Source: CAYRFQ01 sp964423615
Lineage (GTDB): Bacteria; Planctomycetota; Planctomycetia; Gemmatales; Gemmataceae
NCBI GenBank assembly: GCA_964423615.1
Contig: CAYRFQ010000001.1
Span: 62,001 to 126,000 of the forward strand
Reading direction: 5' to 3'
Length of the DNA stretch: 64,000 nt
Positions 16,361 through 26,234 of the stretch are shown in pieces; position 1 is the stretch's first letter, and every line of letters begins with the position of its first letter. The notes below the pieces were generated by a model, which saw nothing but the letters and a program-made list of their open reading frames with translations, made no database searches and had not been told where the DNA came from. Both the position numbers and the translations under genes were made by a program.

Positions 16361-18796
16361 ATGCCGGTAGACCAGTGTCCCAATCCCGAACTCCTGAAAC
16401 ATTACGTTGTCGGGGAACTGTCTGGTTCCGATACCGACTGGATCAATCACCATCTGTGCGAATGTTCCCGTTGCCGTTCGGCGATCGATACCCTCGATTC
16501 GTCGGTTTTTTGTGAGTTATCCAAATGGTTGGGTGGCTCGACGAATTCGACGGGAGCCGACGATCCTTTTTACGCGGAACTTGTGGGTAAGGCGAAAAAG
16601 CTGGGCCGATTAGAACTATGGATTCAACCGGAACTGCCCCTGGCGTTTCGGAGGACCGACCTCACCGTGGGCGCGTTTGTTGCGCGTTTGCGGGAAAGTG
16701 CGGTCCTCTCCACGGAAGAGATCGAGTCGATCCTCTCTGAGACGTCAGCGTTGGACCCGAATGCGAATGCTCAGTGGCTTTGCGAGGAGTTTGTCTCCCG
16801 CAAGAAACTCACATCCTATCAGGGAACGATGCTGTTACGACCAACGTTTCAGCCACTCGTGTTCCATAATTATGTGTTGCTCGAACCGATCGGAGCAGGC
16901 GGGATGGGTCAGGTTTTCCGTGCCTACCACCGACGCATGAAACGCGCCGTAGCCGTCAAGTTTCTGGCTCCCGGTTTACTCCAGTCGGAATTCGCTAGAA
17001 CTCGTTTCCAGACTGAAACCGAACTGATTGCTCAGCTCAATCATCCGAACATCGTGACGGCGTTTGATGCGGGAAAAGTCAACGGCCAACACTTTCTGGT
17101 CATGGAGCTGATCGACGGAGCCGATTTGTCCCAGGTTGTGAAGGACCGTGGTCCGCTCCCGTGGGTCGAAGTGGTGGATTATCTTCGGCAAACTGCGACT
17201 GGACTGGTCTCGGCTCATGAGCGAGGCGTAATCCATCGCGACCTCAAACCAGCGAACTTACTCCTGAGTTCGAACGGAACGTTGAAGATTTCCGATTTCG
17301 GTTTGGCCCGGTTGACACTTAGCCAAGACGAATCGGTTGAAAACGAATGGGCTCGCCAGGATTCGATTGTCGGAACGATGTTTTACATGGCTCCCGAACA
17401 AGCGCGGTCTCCGAACACTGTGGATGGGCGAGCCGATCTGTACAGTCTCGGATGTATTGCCTTCTTCCTGTTGACTGGCGAAACGCCTTACCGTGGAAAA
17501 ACCGGTTTGGAAACGCTCACGTATCACCGAGAAAAGCCAATACCCTCGATTCAAAGTCGTTGCAGCGACTGCCCGCGAGAGCTTCGAAGGCTCATTGAGC
17601 AATTGTTGGCCAAGTCGGCCAAGGATCGAATTCCATCCGCGGAAGTTCTTTTGGAACAATTAGAGGCGATTTCGGAAAGGAAGCCTCCATCTTCAACCAG
17701 ACCTTGTGGGCCGTCGAGTTCATTTAAGAAGCGCAAGTTGACTTGGGTTTGGTTGCTAGGAGGTATGACACTTACCTGTTGCTTGGTAGCAGTCCTCACT
17801 CTGTTTTGGTCACCAAACGAAAAGGCCCCTGCTTCCTCTCCTGTCGTTTCGGACTCAATGAAAACATCTTCCGTGGTTCTTCGGGCAAACCCAGCACGCA
17901 GGTTCGAAAAGCTCCCCTTGTTTCCACCGCCTAGGGATACCAAGGTTCGACAGGTTCGTGGTAATACAATCGCAGGTCGTGATGACGAATCGGAACTTCG
18001 CAAGACAGTCACGTTCGGCGGTGTCGAGATGGTTTGGATCAAGGCCGGTCAATTTGAGATGGGAGCGAACAACCGTGATTCGACTGCACGGGCTGACGAA
18101 TTCCCAACTCATAGGGTGGAGATTTCTCAACCTTTCTATCTCGGTAAGTACGAAATCACCCAGCGGATTTTTACGAAGGTTATGGCACGCAACCCCAGCG
18201 CCTTTGCTCCGAAAGGACGCCATAGCCACAACGTGAAAAACATCGACACATCCAAGCATCCTGTCGAGTCCGTGGGTTGGATGATGGCCATTCAGTTCTG
18301 CAACAAGCTGAGTGAGAAACACAAGCTCAAGCCGTATTACGCTATTACGAAGAAGACTATTACTGTGAACGGAGGTAACGGATTCCGGCTCCCGACCGAA
18401 GCGGAATGGGAATATGCATGCCGTGCTGGATCGAAGACACGTTGGTCGTTCGGTAACAGCCCGACCCTGCTTGGGGAACATGCGTGGTATGGAGAAAATT
18501 CCAAGGGGAGGACTCATCCGGTCGGTCAGAAAAAACCGAACCACTTTGGTCTTTACGATATGCACGGGAACGTCGCCGAGCGGTGCTGGGATCGGTATGG
18601 AAAGCGGTCCTATGAAGTTAGTCCCCTCATCGATCCTGCCGGCGCTGGGATTGGAACTGTCAGAGTCTATCGTGGTGGTGGGTGGAACATGCGACCAAAC
18701 GAAACACGGTCTTCAGCCAGAATGCCACTTGGCATCGCGTACCAAACTCTCACGCCTGTGTCGATCGGCATTCGCGTGGCGAGAAACGCAGAGTAA
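16361..18796 (+). CDS. Membrane Ser/Thr protein kinase with HC2-like zinc motif and C-terminal FGE-sulfatase domain
   Basis: An 811-residue fusion. Residues 1-45 carry H30/H31, C33, C35 and C38 ('NHHLCECSRC'), like the zinc finger of anti-sigma factors. An N-terminal module typical of planctomycete kinases follows (110-170). The kinase domain has 'GAGGMGQVF' (178-186), K200, H-R-D 292-294, D-F-G 312-314 and 'YMAPEQA'. One transmembrane helix lies at about 475-495 ('VWLLGGMTLTCCLVAVLTLFW'). The outer part (about 555-811) is an FGE-sulfatase (SUMF/ergothioneine-type) fold: 'MVWIKAGQFEMGANN', 'LPTEAEWEYACRAG', 'DMHGNVAE' and 'RGGGW'. The two catalytic cysteines of true FGE are absent. It likely senses something outside and acts on the sigma factor encoded just upstream. 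Start ATG 16361 rather than GTG 16295. Confidence 0.9.
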   Translation: MPVDQCPNPELLKHYVVGELSGSDTDWINHHLCECSRCRSAIDTLDSSVFCELSKWLGGSTNSTGADDPFYAELVGKAKKLGRLELWIQPELPLAFRRTDLTVGAFVARLRESAVLSTEEIESILSETSALDPNANAQWLCEEFVSRKKLTSYQGTMLLRPTFQPLVFHNYVLLEPIGAGGMGQVFRAYHRRMKRAVAVKFLAPGLLQSEFARTRFQTETELIAQLNHPNIVTAFDAGKVNGQHFLVMELIDGADLSQVVKDRGPLPWVEVVDYLRQTATGLVSAHERGVIHRDLKPANLLLSSNGTLKISDFGLARLTLSQDESVENEWARQDSIVGTMFYMAPEQARSPNTVDGRADLYSLGCIAFFLLTGETPYRGKTGLETLTYHREKPIPSIQSRCSDCPRELRRLIEQLLAKSAKDRIPSAEVLLEQLEAISERKPPSSTRPCGPSSSFKKRKLTWVWLLGGMTLTCCLVAVLTLFWSPNEKAPASSPVVSDSMKTSSVVLRANPARRFEKLPLFPPPRDTKVRQVRGNTIAGRDDESELRKTVTFGGVEMVWIKAGQFEMGANNRDSTARADEFPTHRVEISQPFYLGKYEITQRIFTKVMARNPSAFAPKGRHSHNVKNIDTSKHPVESVGWMMAIQFCNKLSEKHKLKPYYAITKKTITVNGGNGFRLPTEAEWEYACRAGSKTRWSFGNSPTLLGEHAWYGENSKGRTHPVGQKKPNHFGLYDMHGNVAERCWDRYGKRSYEVSPLIDPAGAGIGTVRVYRGGGWNMRPNETRSSARMPLGIAYQTLTPVSIGIRVARNAE

Positions 18797-19011
18797 TCGT
18801 GAGTCGTGATCTTGTAAGGAAAGACAAAGTATGTCACTTGTTGCTGGGCAGGTTGCCTGGCTATTGAGTACTACGCGGGCCATGAACCATGGTAGCAGCT
18901 ACACGGAGTGTGCCTGCTACTTTAACCGCGCAAGCCCCAATAATGTGAGTTTGGCCATTGGCGAAAGAGTCGCAGCCCTTCTCCTCTTTTCTCTCGACGC
19001 TCAGGTCTGGG

Positions 19012-20277
19012 CTATACTTTGCTAGGCAAGATAGTCGACTTGACCTCTCCGAAACCCACGCGATATCCACCTCCTTGACACCATCCTGTCATGGTGATGG
19101 TGTCGTTGTCTTCAAGGAAGCTGCGGGTCTCTCCGTTGGCGAACTCGATCGGCTTGGTTCCACGCCAGGCGAGTTCGAGCATGCTCCCGAAGGACGACGA
19201 GTCGGGGCCGCTGATGGTCCCGGTGGCGAGGAGGTCTCCGGGTCGCAGGTTACAACCGTTGGTTGTGTGGTGCGCCAGTTGTTGACAGCAGTTCCAGTAA
19301 AGGTATTTGTAGTTCGAAAGGCAGATGCGCTCGGCAGCATCCATTTTCTCGCCCTTGAGCCATACCTCGAGATGAATGTCGTAACTGTAATCCTTCGATG
19401 ATCGCAAGTACTCAAGAGGTTGTGGAGCCTGCTTCGGGCCAGCGACTCGAAAGGGTTCGAGAGCTTCCATCGGTACAACCCAGGGAGAAACCGACGTCGC
19501 GAAACTCTTCGCCAGGAACGGACCCAGCGGTTGATATTCCCATTTTTGAATGTCCCGAGCGCTCCAGTCATTGACCAGGACCATTCCGAAGATGTGATTC
19601 ATCGCGTCGCCTATCGCGATGGGTTCTGAGAGGACATTTCCGGGACCTACGAAGAAGCCCATTTCCAATTCGAAGTCAAGGTTGCGGCTCGGGCCGAACA
19701 CCGGAACTTCGGCGGTCGGTGGGAGTTTTTGTCCTTTGGGGCGGTAGATTGGGGTTCCGCTTGGGATGACTGAACTGGCCCGGCCGTGGTAGGCCACGGG
19801 TAAGTGAACCCAGTTGGGCATCAGAGCATTGTCGGGGCCTCGCAACATCGTCCCGACGTTCGTAGCGTGTTCCTTGGACGAATAAAAGTCTGTGTAGTCG
19901 CCGATTTCGACCGGCAAGTGCATGACCGTATCGGTCATCGGCACGAGAGCTTTTTCTCGGACGGACGCGTTGTCCTTGAGGGTAGCGGTCTCGGCACGAA
20001 GGAGTTGGCTGGTGGTTGTTCGAATCTGTGTCCAGACGTTTTTACCCTGACTCAACAAGGGGTTCAGAGAATTTTCGCAGAGACAAGGATGTTGTAACAA
20101 CCCTTCCTCGAAAAGGACGCGAAGATCGAGAATGGAATCTCCGATGGCAACACCGATATGTTGTTCCGTGCTGCCTCTTCTGGAAAAAATGCCGTACGGC
20201 AAATTTTGGATTGGGAAGTGTGAGTCCTGAGGGACGTCCAGGAAAGACTTCAGCGCCGGATCGTTGGTCGGATTCAT
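19012..20277 (-). CDS. fahA: Fumarylacetoacetase
   Basis: FAH hydrolyses fumarylacetoacetate to fumarate and acetoacetate, the last step of tyrosine/homogentisate breakdown. The 421-residue length matches the full-length bacterial and eukaryotic enzyme, not the shorter FAH-domain hydrolases. Visible are the SH3-like N-terminal domain and then the catalytic domain: 'DYTDFYSSKEHATNVGTMLRG' (the calcium and substrate site region), 'PVAYHGRASSVIPSG', 'DFELEMGFFVG', 'VLVNDWSARDIQKWEYQPLGPF' and 'GTISGP'. Starts at ATG 20277. The next gene upstream on this strand is the MoxR gene, 111 bases away. No other homogentisate pathway gene is nearby. Confidence 0.95.
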   Translation of the reverse strand: MNPTNDPALKSFLDVPQDSHFPIQNLPYGIFSRRGSTEQHIGVAIGDSILDLRVLFEEGLLQHPCLCENSLNPLLSQGKNVWTQIRTTTSQLLRAETATLKDNASVREKALVPMTDTVMHLPVEIGDYTDFYSSKEHATNVGTMLRGPDNALMPNWVHLPVAYHGRASSVIPSGTPIYRPKGQKLPPTAEVPVFGPSRNLDFELEMGFFVGPGNVLSEPIAIGDAMNHIFGMVLVNDWSARDIQKWEYQPLGPFLAKSFATSVSPWVVPMEALEPFRVAGPKQAPQPLEYLRSSKDYSYDIHLEVWLKGEKMDAAERICLSNYKYLYWNCCQQLAHHTTNGCNLRPGDLLATGTISGPDSSSFGSMLELAWRGTKPIEFANGETRSFLEDNDTITMTGWCQGGGYRVGFGEVKSTILPSKV

Positions 20278-20388
20278 GAAACTGCCTTTTGGTCTCTCTA
20301 GCTTGACACAATGGATGATTGTCCGGTTTTTCGCCGCCGCGTGCTCCAGCCGGGACCGAATCTCTAGTCGTCGTTGGGAGCTTCCTTG

Positions 20389-21438
20389 TTAAGTTCCGGC
20401 GAATTCCGGTCCCCGTTCCGGGACTTGCTCGATGATTTTCTTCAAGATGGTGTCGGGTGAGGTATTTTCGGCCTGGGCCTCGAAGTTGAGCAAAATGCGG
20501 TGTCGAAGGCACGGTAGATACATGGCCCGGACGTCCTGGAATCCGACTTGGAACCGGCCGGAAAGTAGGCCGCGAATTTTTGCCGAGAGGGCCAAGGCTT
20601 GGGCACCACGAGGACTCGAACCACAGCGGATGTACCTTTCCGTCTCGGGCGTTTGGAACTCTCCACCGGGGTGGGTTGCCAGGATCAATCGGATGGCGTA
20701 GTCCTGGACTGGTTCGGAGATAATGACCTCCCGGACAAGTTGTTGCCACTGGATGATCTCCGGTCCGTCCATGACTTTGTCGGGAACTGGAAATTCGTTT
20801 CGCGTCGTGCGGTCGAGAATCGTGGCGAGTTCTTTCCTTCCCGAATACGAGACCACAAGCTTGAACAAGAACCGGTCGAGTTGTGCCTCGGGTAAGGGAT
20901 ACGTTCCTTCTTGCTCGAGCGGGTTTTGCGTGGCCATCACGAAGAATGGCTTGTCGAGTTGGTGGATCGTGCCACTGACTGTCACACTTTTTTCCTGCAT
21001 CGCTTCGAGCAACGCGGACTGGGTCTTGGGAGTCGCACGGTTGATTTCGTCAGCCAACACGATCTGAGCGAATAATGGACCAGGGAGAAACCGAAACTCA
21101 CGATGGCCCTCGGGGGTTTCGTTGATGATTTCGGTACCAGTGATGTCCGAGGGCATCAGGTCTGGAGTGAACTGGATTCGATTGAATTGGAGATCCAGCA
21201 CTTCGCTCAACGTTCGAATAAGCAGGGTTTTTCCCAATCCTGGGACGCCTTCGAGTAGAACATGGCCGCCGACAAACAACGAAGCTAGTACGCCGTGGAT
21301 GATGTCGGAGTGACCGACGATCACCTTGCTGACTTCATTGAAGATTTGTTGATACCGCTGACGAAACTCACGGGCACGATCGTCCATCGGAGCGGTGCTC
21401 GTAAACTGCGGTGGCGGTGGAGGTGGCATGGAAGACAT
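20389..21438 (-). CDS. MoxR-family AAA+ ATPase
   Basis: A 349-residue AAA+ ATPase of the MoxR branch, chaperone-like proteins that mature metal- or cofactor-containing or VWA proteins. The Walker A is in 'LLEGVPGLGKTLLIRTL', Walker B in 'IVLADEINRATPKTQSALLEAMQE', and sensor 1 in 'FFVMATQNPLEQEGTYPLPEAQLDRF'. The N-terminal tail is proline-rich ('SMPPPPPPQF'). Start ATG 21438 follows GGAG; an ATG three codons later is also possible. Just upstream on the same strand is a large VWA membrane protein, the classic partner of MoxR proteins, so the pair likely works together. Confidence 0.92.
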   Translation of the reverse strand: MSSMPPPPPPQFTSTAPMDDRAREFRQRYQQIFNEVSKVIVGHSDIIHGVLASLFVGGHVLLEGVPGLGKTLLIRTLSEVLDLQFNRIQFTPDLMPSDITGTEIINETPEGHREFRFLPGPLFAQIVLADEINRATPKTQSALLEAMQEKSVTVSGTIHQLDKPFFVMATQNPLEQEGTYPLPEAQLDRFLFKLVVSYSGRKELATILDRTTRNEFPVPDKVMDGPEIIQWQQLVREVIISEPVQDYAIRLILATHPGGEFQTPETERYIRCGSSPRGAQALALSAKIRGLLSGRFQVGFQDVRAMYLPCLRHRILLNFEAQAENTSPDTILKKIIEQVPERGPEFAGT

Positions 21439-21598
21439 ATCGTTTCGGGACTCCGGTGATGCTTGTGTTGCGGACGAATGTCGTAGAGCTAGGGTGTGAC
21501 GGTCGCGGCGTCGGCAAACCATGAGGAACGAAGTGCTGCGCTTACGCTGCGATCGTCAAGCCCTGCAGATTTCAACACCCTGAAGCAGAACTTACAAC

Positions 21599-24500
21599 CT
21601 AATCCTCTTCTCGATCTTCGAGCGCTTTCCGACGTGCCCGTCGAAGCCGGCTCATGTAATCTTGGGCGTCGTCATCTTTCTTGGCTTTGGGCTTCGGTTT
21701 GGGTCGATCTTGGGCCCGTCGTTGTTCGGGTTGATCGGTAGCGGGTTGATCGTCGTCCATTGCCGACGGTGCTGGTGCGAGCGAATCATCGGCGATAAAT
21801 GCCTTCCGTTCCGTTTCCGGAACCGGCGCTGGTCGGCTTTTCATCCGAGCGATCTGTTCCTTCGGAGTGATGACTTGGTCCGGTTGGCGTCGGATTCGGA
21901 ACCAAGTGTTGCGGACGAACAACATTCCCCTTTGAACATCGAGAGAGATTCGTCGTACGCCGATATCTAGGACAAAAAAGATGGCTGCCAGAAAGACCAA
22001 CCATTGCCATAACGGCTGGATGCTTTGGCTCAAGAAGGAGGTCTTGCGGAAGACCACACCACTGTTGGCGACTTCGAGTAATTCGTATTCGTTCTCGTAG
22101 ATTTTCCCGCCGGTCTTGGCGGCTAACTCTTTTAATAAAGCAGCGTTGCTGACCATTTCTGCGAATTCCGGAGAGTAGGGTACTGTGACTCCGGCCCGAA
22201 CGCTGTCGCGTTTGGTGACGAGTTTTCCATTTTTATCTTTGCCTTTCCACTGGCCGCGGACGCGAAAGAAATACGACCCTTTGTCCTCGGCATCGATGAT
22301 GGCTTCGTAGACTCCAGGGCGTCTTTGCTCGAACTCGATTTTGCGAGGCTTGATGTCCATTCGGTCCGCCAGAGTCACTCCCGCTTCGAACTTGACGTTC
22401 GTCAAAGGTTGTTTGTTCTCGTCTTCGGCGGTCACGATGAGCCGCACTTTGCCGTCTTGTTGTAGTGTACGGAGAGTCAAGTTCGAGCCTTTCTCGACGG
22501 CTCGCAACGCCCACTCGACGACTTGTTCCCAGAACTGGCCGTGCATGTTTGAACTCGCCCAGTCGTGGTCCCAATACTTTTTTCCGCCGGGCTGCGTTTT
22601 GGCGTCACTCGTAAACGCGACGCTACGGCCGAGTCCGTATTGCCAGTGGGCCAACAGGGGAAAGGTAAATCCATCGATCTTGGGCGTGACGATCGGGACT
22701 TCGACGAGTGGCGAATTTCTCCGGGTCGTCCGTACGAACCCGTGTAGATTGGGCAAATCCTTGAGTCCAGCGGTCGGGCCGCCAATGACCCGTAGAATGG
22801 GCGGAAACTCTTTCTCGTAGATGAACGATTTGCTGATGAGTCGCGTTTCCTTGGTGTAAATCGCGGGCAGCTGTTTTGGGTCCAGAGGTGCGAACCGTCC
22901 GTTGGGTCCGCGTTTGGGGTAGTTCCTCCCGCCGGTCATCTTGGCGACCCGTTCCATTTGAGCATATTGGGCCTGGCCGTGCGAAGTGATGCAAACGGTC
23001 GTGCAAGTGATTTTGGCAGCTTTGATTTTGTTTAGGATGCCCAAGGGTGGTCGCCAGTGATCGCCATCACTGATGAAGATGATGTGTTTGTTCCCGAGTC
23101 TGTGTTGGGCCTTGGTCAATTCACTGTAGGCCATTGTCATCGATGGCTTTGCGTCCATCATGTCGCCGGGGAACATGCTGTCGAGTTTACGGAGGATGGC
23201 TGCTTTGTTTCCGAGAATTTGTTGGAAGGGCACGTGCCAGAGGTCACGTCCTCGACGGCCGTCCCAATAGACCAATCCGACCATGTCCACGGGTGAGAGT
23301 TTTTGGACGGCGAGCTTGGCTACTTTTTTTTGCCACGTATTGCCTTGCGGAATTTCCGAAGCGTGCATGATTAGAACGAGTCCGTTCTTCGTCTTGACTT
23401 TAATCGATTTGAGATCGCACCGAACTGGCAGAGCCTTTTCCAACTCGGTGTCTTGCCACCCACCGGCTCCAAACCCGTTGGGGCCACCGATCATCACGAA
23501 TCCGCTTCCCTGGTCGCGAATCGTGCTGCGGATTACGACTTGTTGTTCCTTGGAGATTTGTTCCGCTGGGACGTTGGCCATGATGATGCAATCGAATTTA
23601 TTGAGTACCAGAGCCAGTTGTGTCGGGTTCTGGGGCAGGTCGGTGGGTCGAGCGCGAACGATTCGCATGGTCTTCTTGGCATTCCGAAGTCGTTCGACAA
23701 GAAGAGAGTGTTCGCCGAGTTCTTGTTCGATGAGCAGCACCGACCGTTTGCCCCGCGAGACGACGGTTGTTTGGGCTCGATTGTTGATCGGATTGTCGCC
23801 GGGTAGCTTATTGGGGATGAATTTGGCCTCGTAGATGTACGAGTCGTCTCCCTTGACGCGATCTTGGGGGAGGTAAAACGGGTTGAGTCCTTCGCGGACC
23901 GTGACGGTTGCACTCCGTAAAATTTCCTGGTCGAATTCACGTTTGATTAGGCCCCCGCGCAACCAACGTTTGACCAACGTAAGTGTCCCGGTCACAGGTT
24001 TTTTGTGATGGCTCTCGACGACCACACGCAGGGGCAATCGTGAATCTCTCTCGGCAACGGAGGGGGCTTCGATCCGCTTGACGAGCACTTCGTTCCGCTG
24101 AGTTCGGAAAGCCGCAAGCAGGACGACATCGATCTCGACGCCGTTTTTCTTGGCAATGGTGGCTTGTCGCAGGGCTTCACCGAGATTTTCGTTGCCGTCG
24201 CTAATCAACACGATGCGTTTGGCGCTTCCTTCGGGGAACGACGCCAAGGCCAATTTGATGGCACTGCCAATGTCCGTTCGCGTTCGGTCGATGACCCTGC
24301 CGAACTTGCGGAGTCGAGAGGCGTGAAGTTGTTTGACCGGATCGGGACCGAACTCCAGGCGAGGCCATTTTCCGAACGTCATGAGGCCTATTCTGTCCTT
24401 TTCGCGTCCGGGTGGTCGTTTCTCGATGGCCTTGGATATGAATCGGCTGATGCGAAGTTCGCGGAGGTCATCGGGGCCATCGCGTTCCTCCGGGATACTC

Positions 24501-25093
24501 GCGGACCGGTCCCAAAGAAAGAGGACGGTTGTCGAATCACTCGTTCTGCGGGCGTTTGTTTCGGCGAGAGCGAGTATCAACAATGTCATGCCGAGGCAAC
24601 GAAAAGCGATGGCGAGGGTTTGTCTCGTGCGTCCCAGGCCAGCTAAACCACGGACGCTGAGCCACACCACGAACGGCAGCACGACCAGCAGGACAAGCCA
24701 CCAGGGGGCGAATGGCCGAACACTCCCGAGCCAGAAGGTGCTTGTCCAAAGGGCGTCTCCGAAGGCTTGCGAGCCGAGCCCCCCCAGTCCGGCCAGAACA
24801 ATCGCGAGGACGCACCAAGCAGTTGCCGAAGACCACGAACCACTCACGGCCAGGACCAGTCCCAGGAGGATCAAGACCGCTAGGCCGCCAAGCGCCACCC
24901 ACAGGGAGTAACCGACGAGGGGCAGAAGGAACCCGCCGAGCCCGGTCGACGCAACGAGCCCGGCGACGATGACCCAACCCAGTGGTGAACCTTTATCCCA
25001 CCGCCAAATGGCAACTCCGAGGAGCAAGATGCTCACGATGAGTAAGGCCCCGTCAAACCAGTGTTGGGCCAGAAATGTCTGGAATTGGTCCAT
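21599..25093 (-). CDS. Large membrane protein with VWA and glutamine-amidotransferase-like domains
   Basis: A 1164-residue inner-membrane protein. The first 180 residues hold several transmembrane helices. A von Willebrand factor A domain follows with the metal-ion site D-R-S-A-S ('FLWDRSASIPEER') and 'IVLISDGNENL'. The middle carries a GATase1-like segment ('GSGFVMIGGPNGFGAGGW') and a second VWA-like stretch with 'KHIIFISDGDHW'. Beta-sandwich sequence then leads to one more transmembrane helix near residue 1020 ('QPLWQWLVFLAAIFFVLDIGV') and a charged cytoplasmic tail. Proteins of this layout are common in planctomycetes beside MoxR ATPases; their function is not known. Lies 30 bases after the NHL lipoprotein gene and before the MoxR gene. 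Confidence 0.85.
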   Translation of the reverse strand: MDQFQTFLAQHWFDGALLIVSILLLGVAIWRWDKGSPLGWVIVAGLVASTGLGGFLLPLVGYSLWVALGGLAVLILLGLVLAVSGSWSSATAWCVLAIVLAGLGGLGSQAFGDALWTSTFWLGSVRPFAPWWLVLLVVLPFVVWLSVRGLAGLGRTRQTLAIAFRCLGMTLLILALAETNARRTSDSTTVLFLWDRSASIPEERDGPDDLRELRISRFISKAIEKRPPGREKDRIGLMTFGKWPRLEFGPDPVKQLHASRLRKFGRVIDRTRTDIGSAIKLALASFPEGSAKRIVLISDGNENLGEALRQATIAKKNGVEIDVVLLAAFRTQRNEVLVKRIEAPSVAERDSRLPLRVVVESHHKKPVTGTLTLVKRWLRGGLIKREFDQEILRSATVTVREGLNPFYLPQDRVKGDDSYIYEAKFIPNKLPGDNPINNRAQTTVVSRGKRSVLLIEQELGEHSLLVERLRNAKKTMRIVRARPTDLPQNPTQLALVLNKFDCIIMANVPAEQISKEQQVVIRSTIRDQGSGFVMIGGPNGFGAGGWQDTELEKALPVRCDLKSIKVKTKNGLVLIMHASEIPQGNTWQKKVAKLAVQKLSPVDMVGLVYWDGRRGRDLWHVPFQQILGNKAAILRKLDSMFPGDMMDAKPSMTMAYSELTKAQHRLGNKHIIFISDGDHWRPPLGILNKIKAAKITCTTVCITSHGQAQYAQMERVAKMTGGRNYPKRGPNGRFAPLDPKQLPAIYTKETRLISKSFIYEKEFPPILRVIGGPTAGLKDLPNLHGFVRTTRRNSPLVEVPIVTPKIDGFTFPLLAHWQYGLGRSVAFTSDAKTQPGGKKYWDHDWASSNMHGQFWEQVVEWALRAVEKGSNLTLRTLQQDGKVRLIVTAEDENKQPLTNVKFEAGVTLADRMDIKPRKIEFEQRRPGVYEAIIDAEDKGSYFFRVRGQWKGKDKNGKLVTKRDSVRAGVTVPYSPEFAEMVSNAALLKELAAKTGGKIYENEYELLEVANSGVVFRKTSFLSQSIQPLWQWLVFLAAIFFVLDIGVRRISLDVQRGMLFVRNTWFRIRRQPDQVITPKEQIARMKSRPAPVPETERKAFIADDSLAPAPSAMDDDQPATDQPEQRRAQDRPKPKPKAKKDDDAQDYMSRLRRARRKALEDREED

Positions 25094-25123
25094 GATCGGA
25101 ATGCCTACGTTGTGTCTGGACGA

Positions 25124-26068
25124 TCAAAAACGGAATCTTTGGACGCGGTTGTTGCCCGAATCAATGACATGGACTCGTCCTCGTGGATCGACAACGATCG
25201 CCCAGGGGGCATATAGTTTCCCGGGTTCGCGTCCCGGTCCACCCCAAATGCCGAGTGGTTCCCCATCCCGGGTGAACTTCTGTACGCGGTTGTTTCCCTT
25301 TTCGATGACGTACACGTGGTGCGGCGGCTTTGGGGAGATAGTTACGTCATACGGATAACGTAAGCTGCCTGGTTCTGTGCCTGGCTGTCCCCACGTTCGC
25401 ACGAACTTTCCGTCACGGGTGAATACCTGGATTCGGTGATTGCATGAGTCCGCAGCGTAAATCAAGCCATCCGGACCGAGTTCGAGACCTCGGATTTGAG
25501 CAAACTGACCGTTTTCGGTCCCAGGAGCCCCCCAGCTTGTGAGGTACGTGCCGTCAGGATCGAGTTTTGTGATTCGTTGAGTGAGCGGGCCGAATTCCGA
25601 GACGTAGTAGTGACCGTCGCTATCCTGGACGACGTCACTGATGTATCCAAATTGTCCCGGTTTCGAGCCGGTCTGTCCGCCAAGGACTCGTAGCTCTTTG
25701 CCTTGGCGGTCGTAAATCCGAATGCAACTGTAATGGGAATCGCTGACGAGTAAGTTTCCTTCCCTGTCGATACTCAGCCCGCTCGGCCTCCCGCCACTCC
25801 AATCGGGAGTCGTCCATGTCGGGCCGAGGTATTTGCCATTGGTGTCGTAGACCTGAATGCGAGCCGAGTAATCGACAATGTACAAACGTCCGTAGGCATC
25901 GATGGCTGCGGCCCGTGGCTTGATGAATTCGCCATCGAGAACCCCTCGCTCGCCCCATACGATTTCAGGCTTCCCTTTTCCGGCACCGCAACCGACGATC
26001 GTAAACGCTCCGACGGCGATAACGAAGAATACGGCTTTTCGCAATCGAGGTATAGATAGCGTAGACAT
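25124..26068 (-). CDS. NHL-repeat lipoprotein
   Basis: A 314-residue exported protein. The leader 'KAVFFVIAVGAFTIVGCGAG' ends in a lipobox (I-V-G-C), so C27 is probably lipidated. The rest is a chain of about six NHL repeats forming a beta-propeller, for example 'FIKPRAAAIDAYGRLYIVDY', 'PSGLSIDREGNLLVSDS', 'IRGLELGPDGLIYAADSCNHRIQVF' and 'PWAIVVDPRGRVHVIDSGNNRVQRF'. NHL propellers bind ligands or proteins; no enzyme motif is visible. It is the first gene before the VWA-MoxR pair on the same strand (30 bases), and may be a third component of that set. Confidence 0.88.
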   Translation of the reverse strand: MSTLSIPRLRKAVFFVIAVGAFTIVGCGAGKGKPEIVWGERGVLDGEFIKPRAAAIDAYGRLYIVDYSARIQVYDTNGKYLGPTWTTPDWSGGRPSGLSIDREGNLLVSDSHYSCIRIYDRQGKELRVLGGQTGSKPGQFGYISDVVQDSDGHYYVSEFGPLTQRITKLDPDGTYLTSWGAPGTENGQFAQIRGLELGPDGLIYAADSCNHRIQVFTRDGKFVRTWGQPGTEPGSLRYPYDVTISPKPPHHVYVIEKGNNRVQKFTRDGEPLGIWGGPGREPGKLYAPWAIVVDPRGRVHVIDSGNNRVQRFRF

Positions 26069-26234
26069 CGTGTTGGTTGCATTCGGGATTGTGATCTACC
26101 TATAGGAAAGGTATCAGTTCTCCATTGCGAACGCCAGAGACAGGTGGGGAGAATGTGGAGAGACTGCTTTCGAGTCTCCGATATCAAGTGACAGTCCGAA
26201 TGGACCAAGCAACTGGAATACGCCGAAAAGGCGA

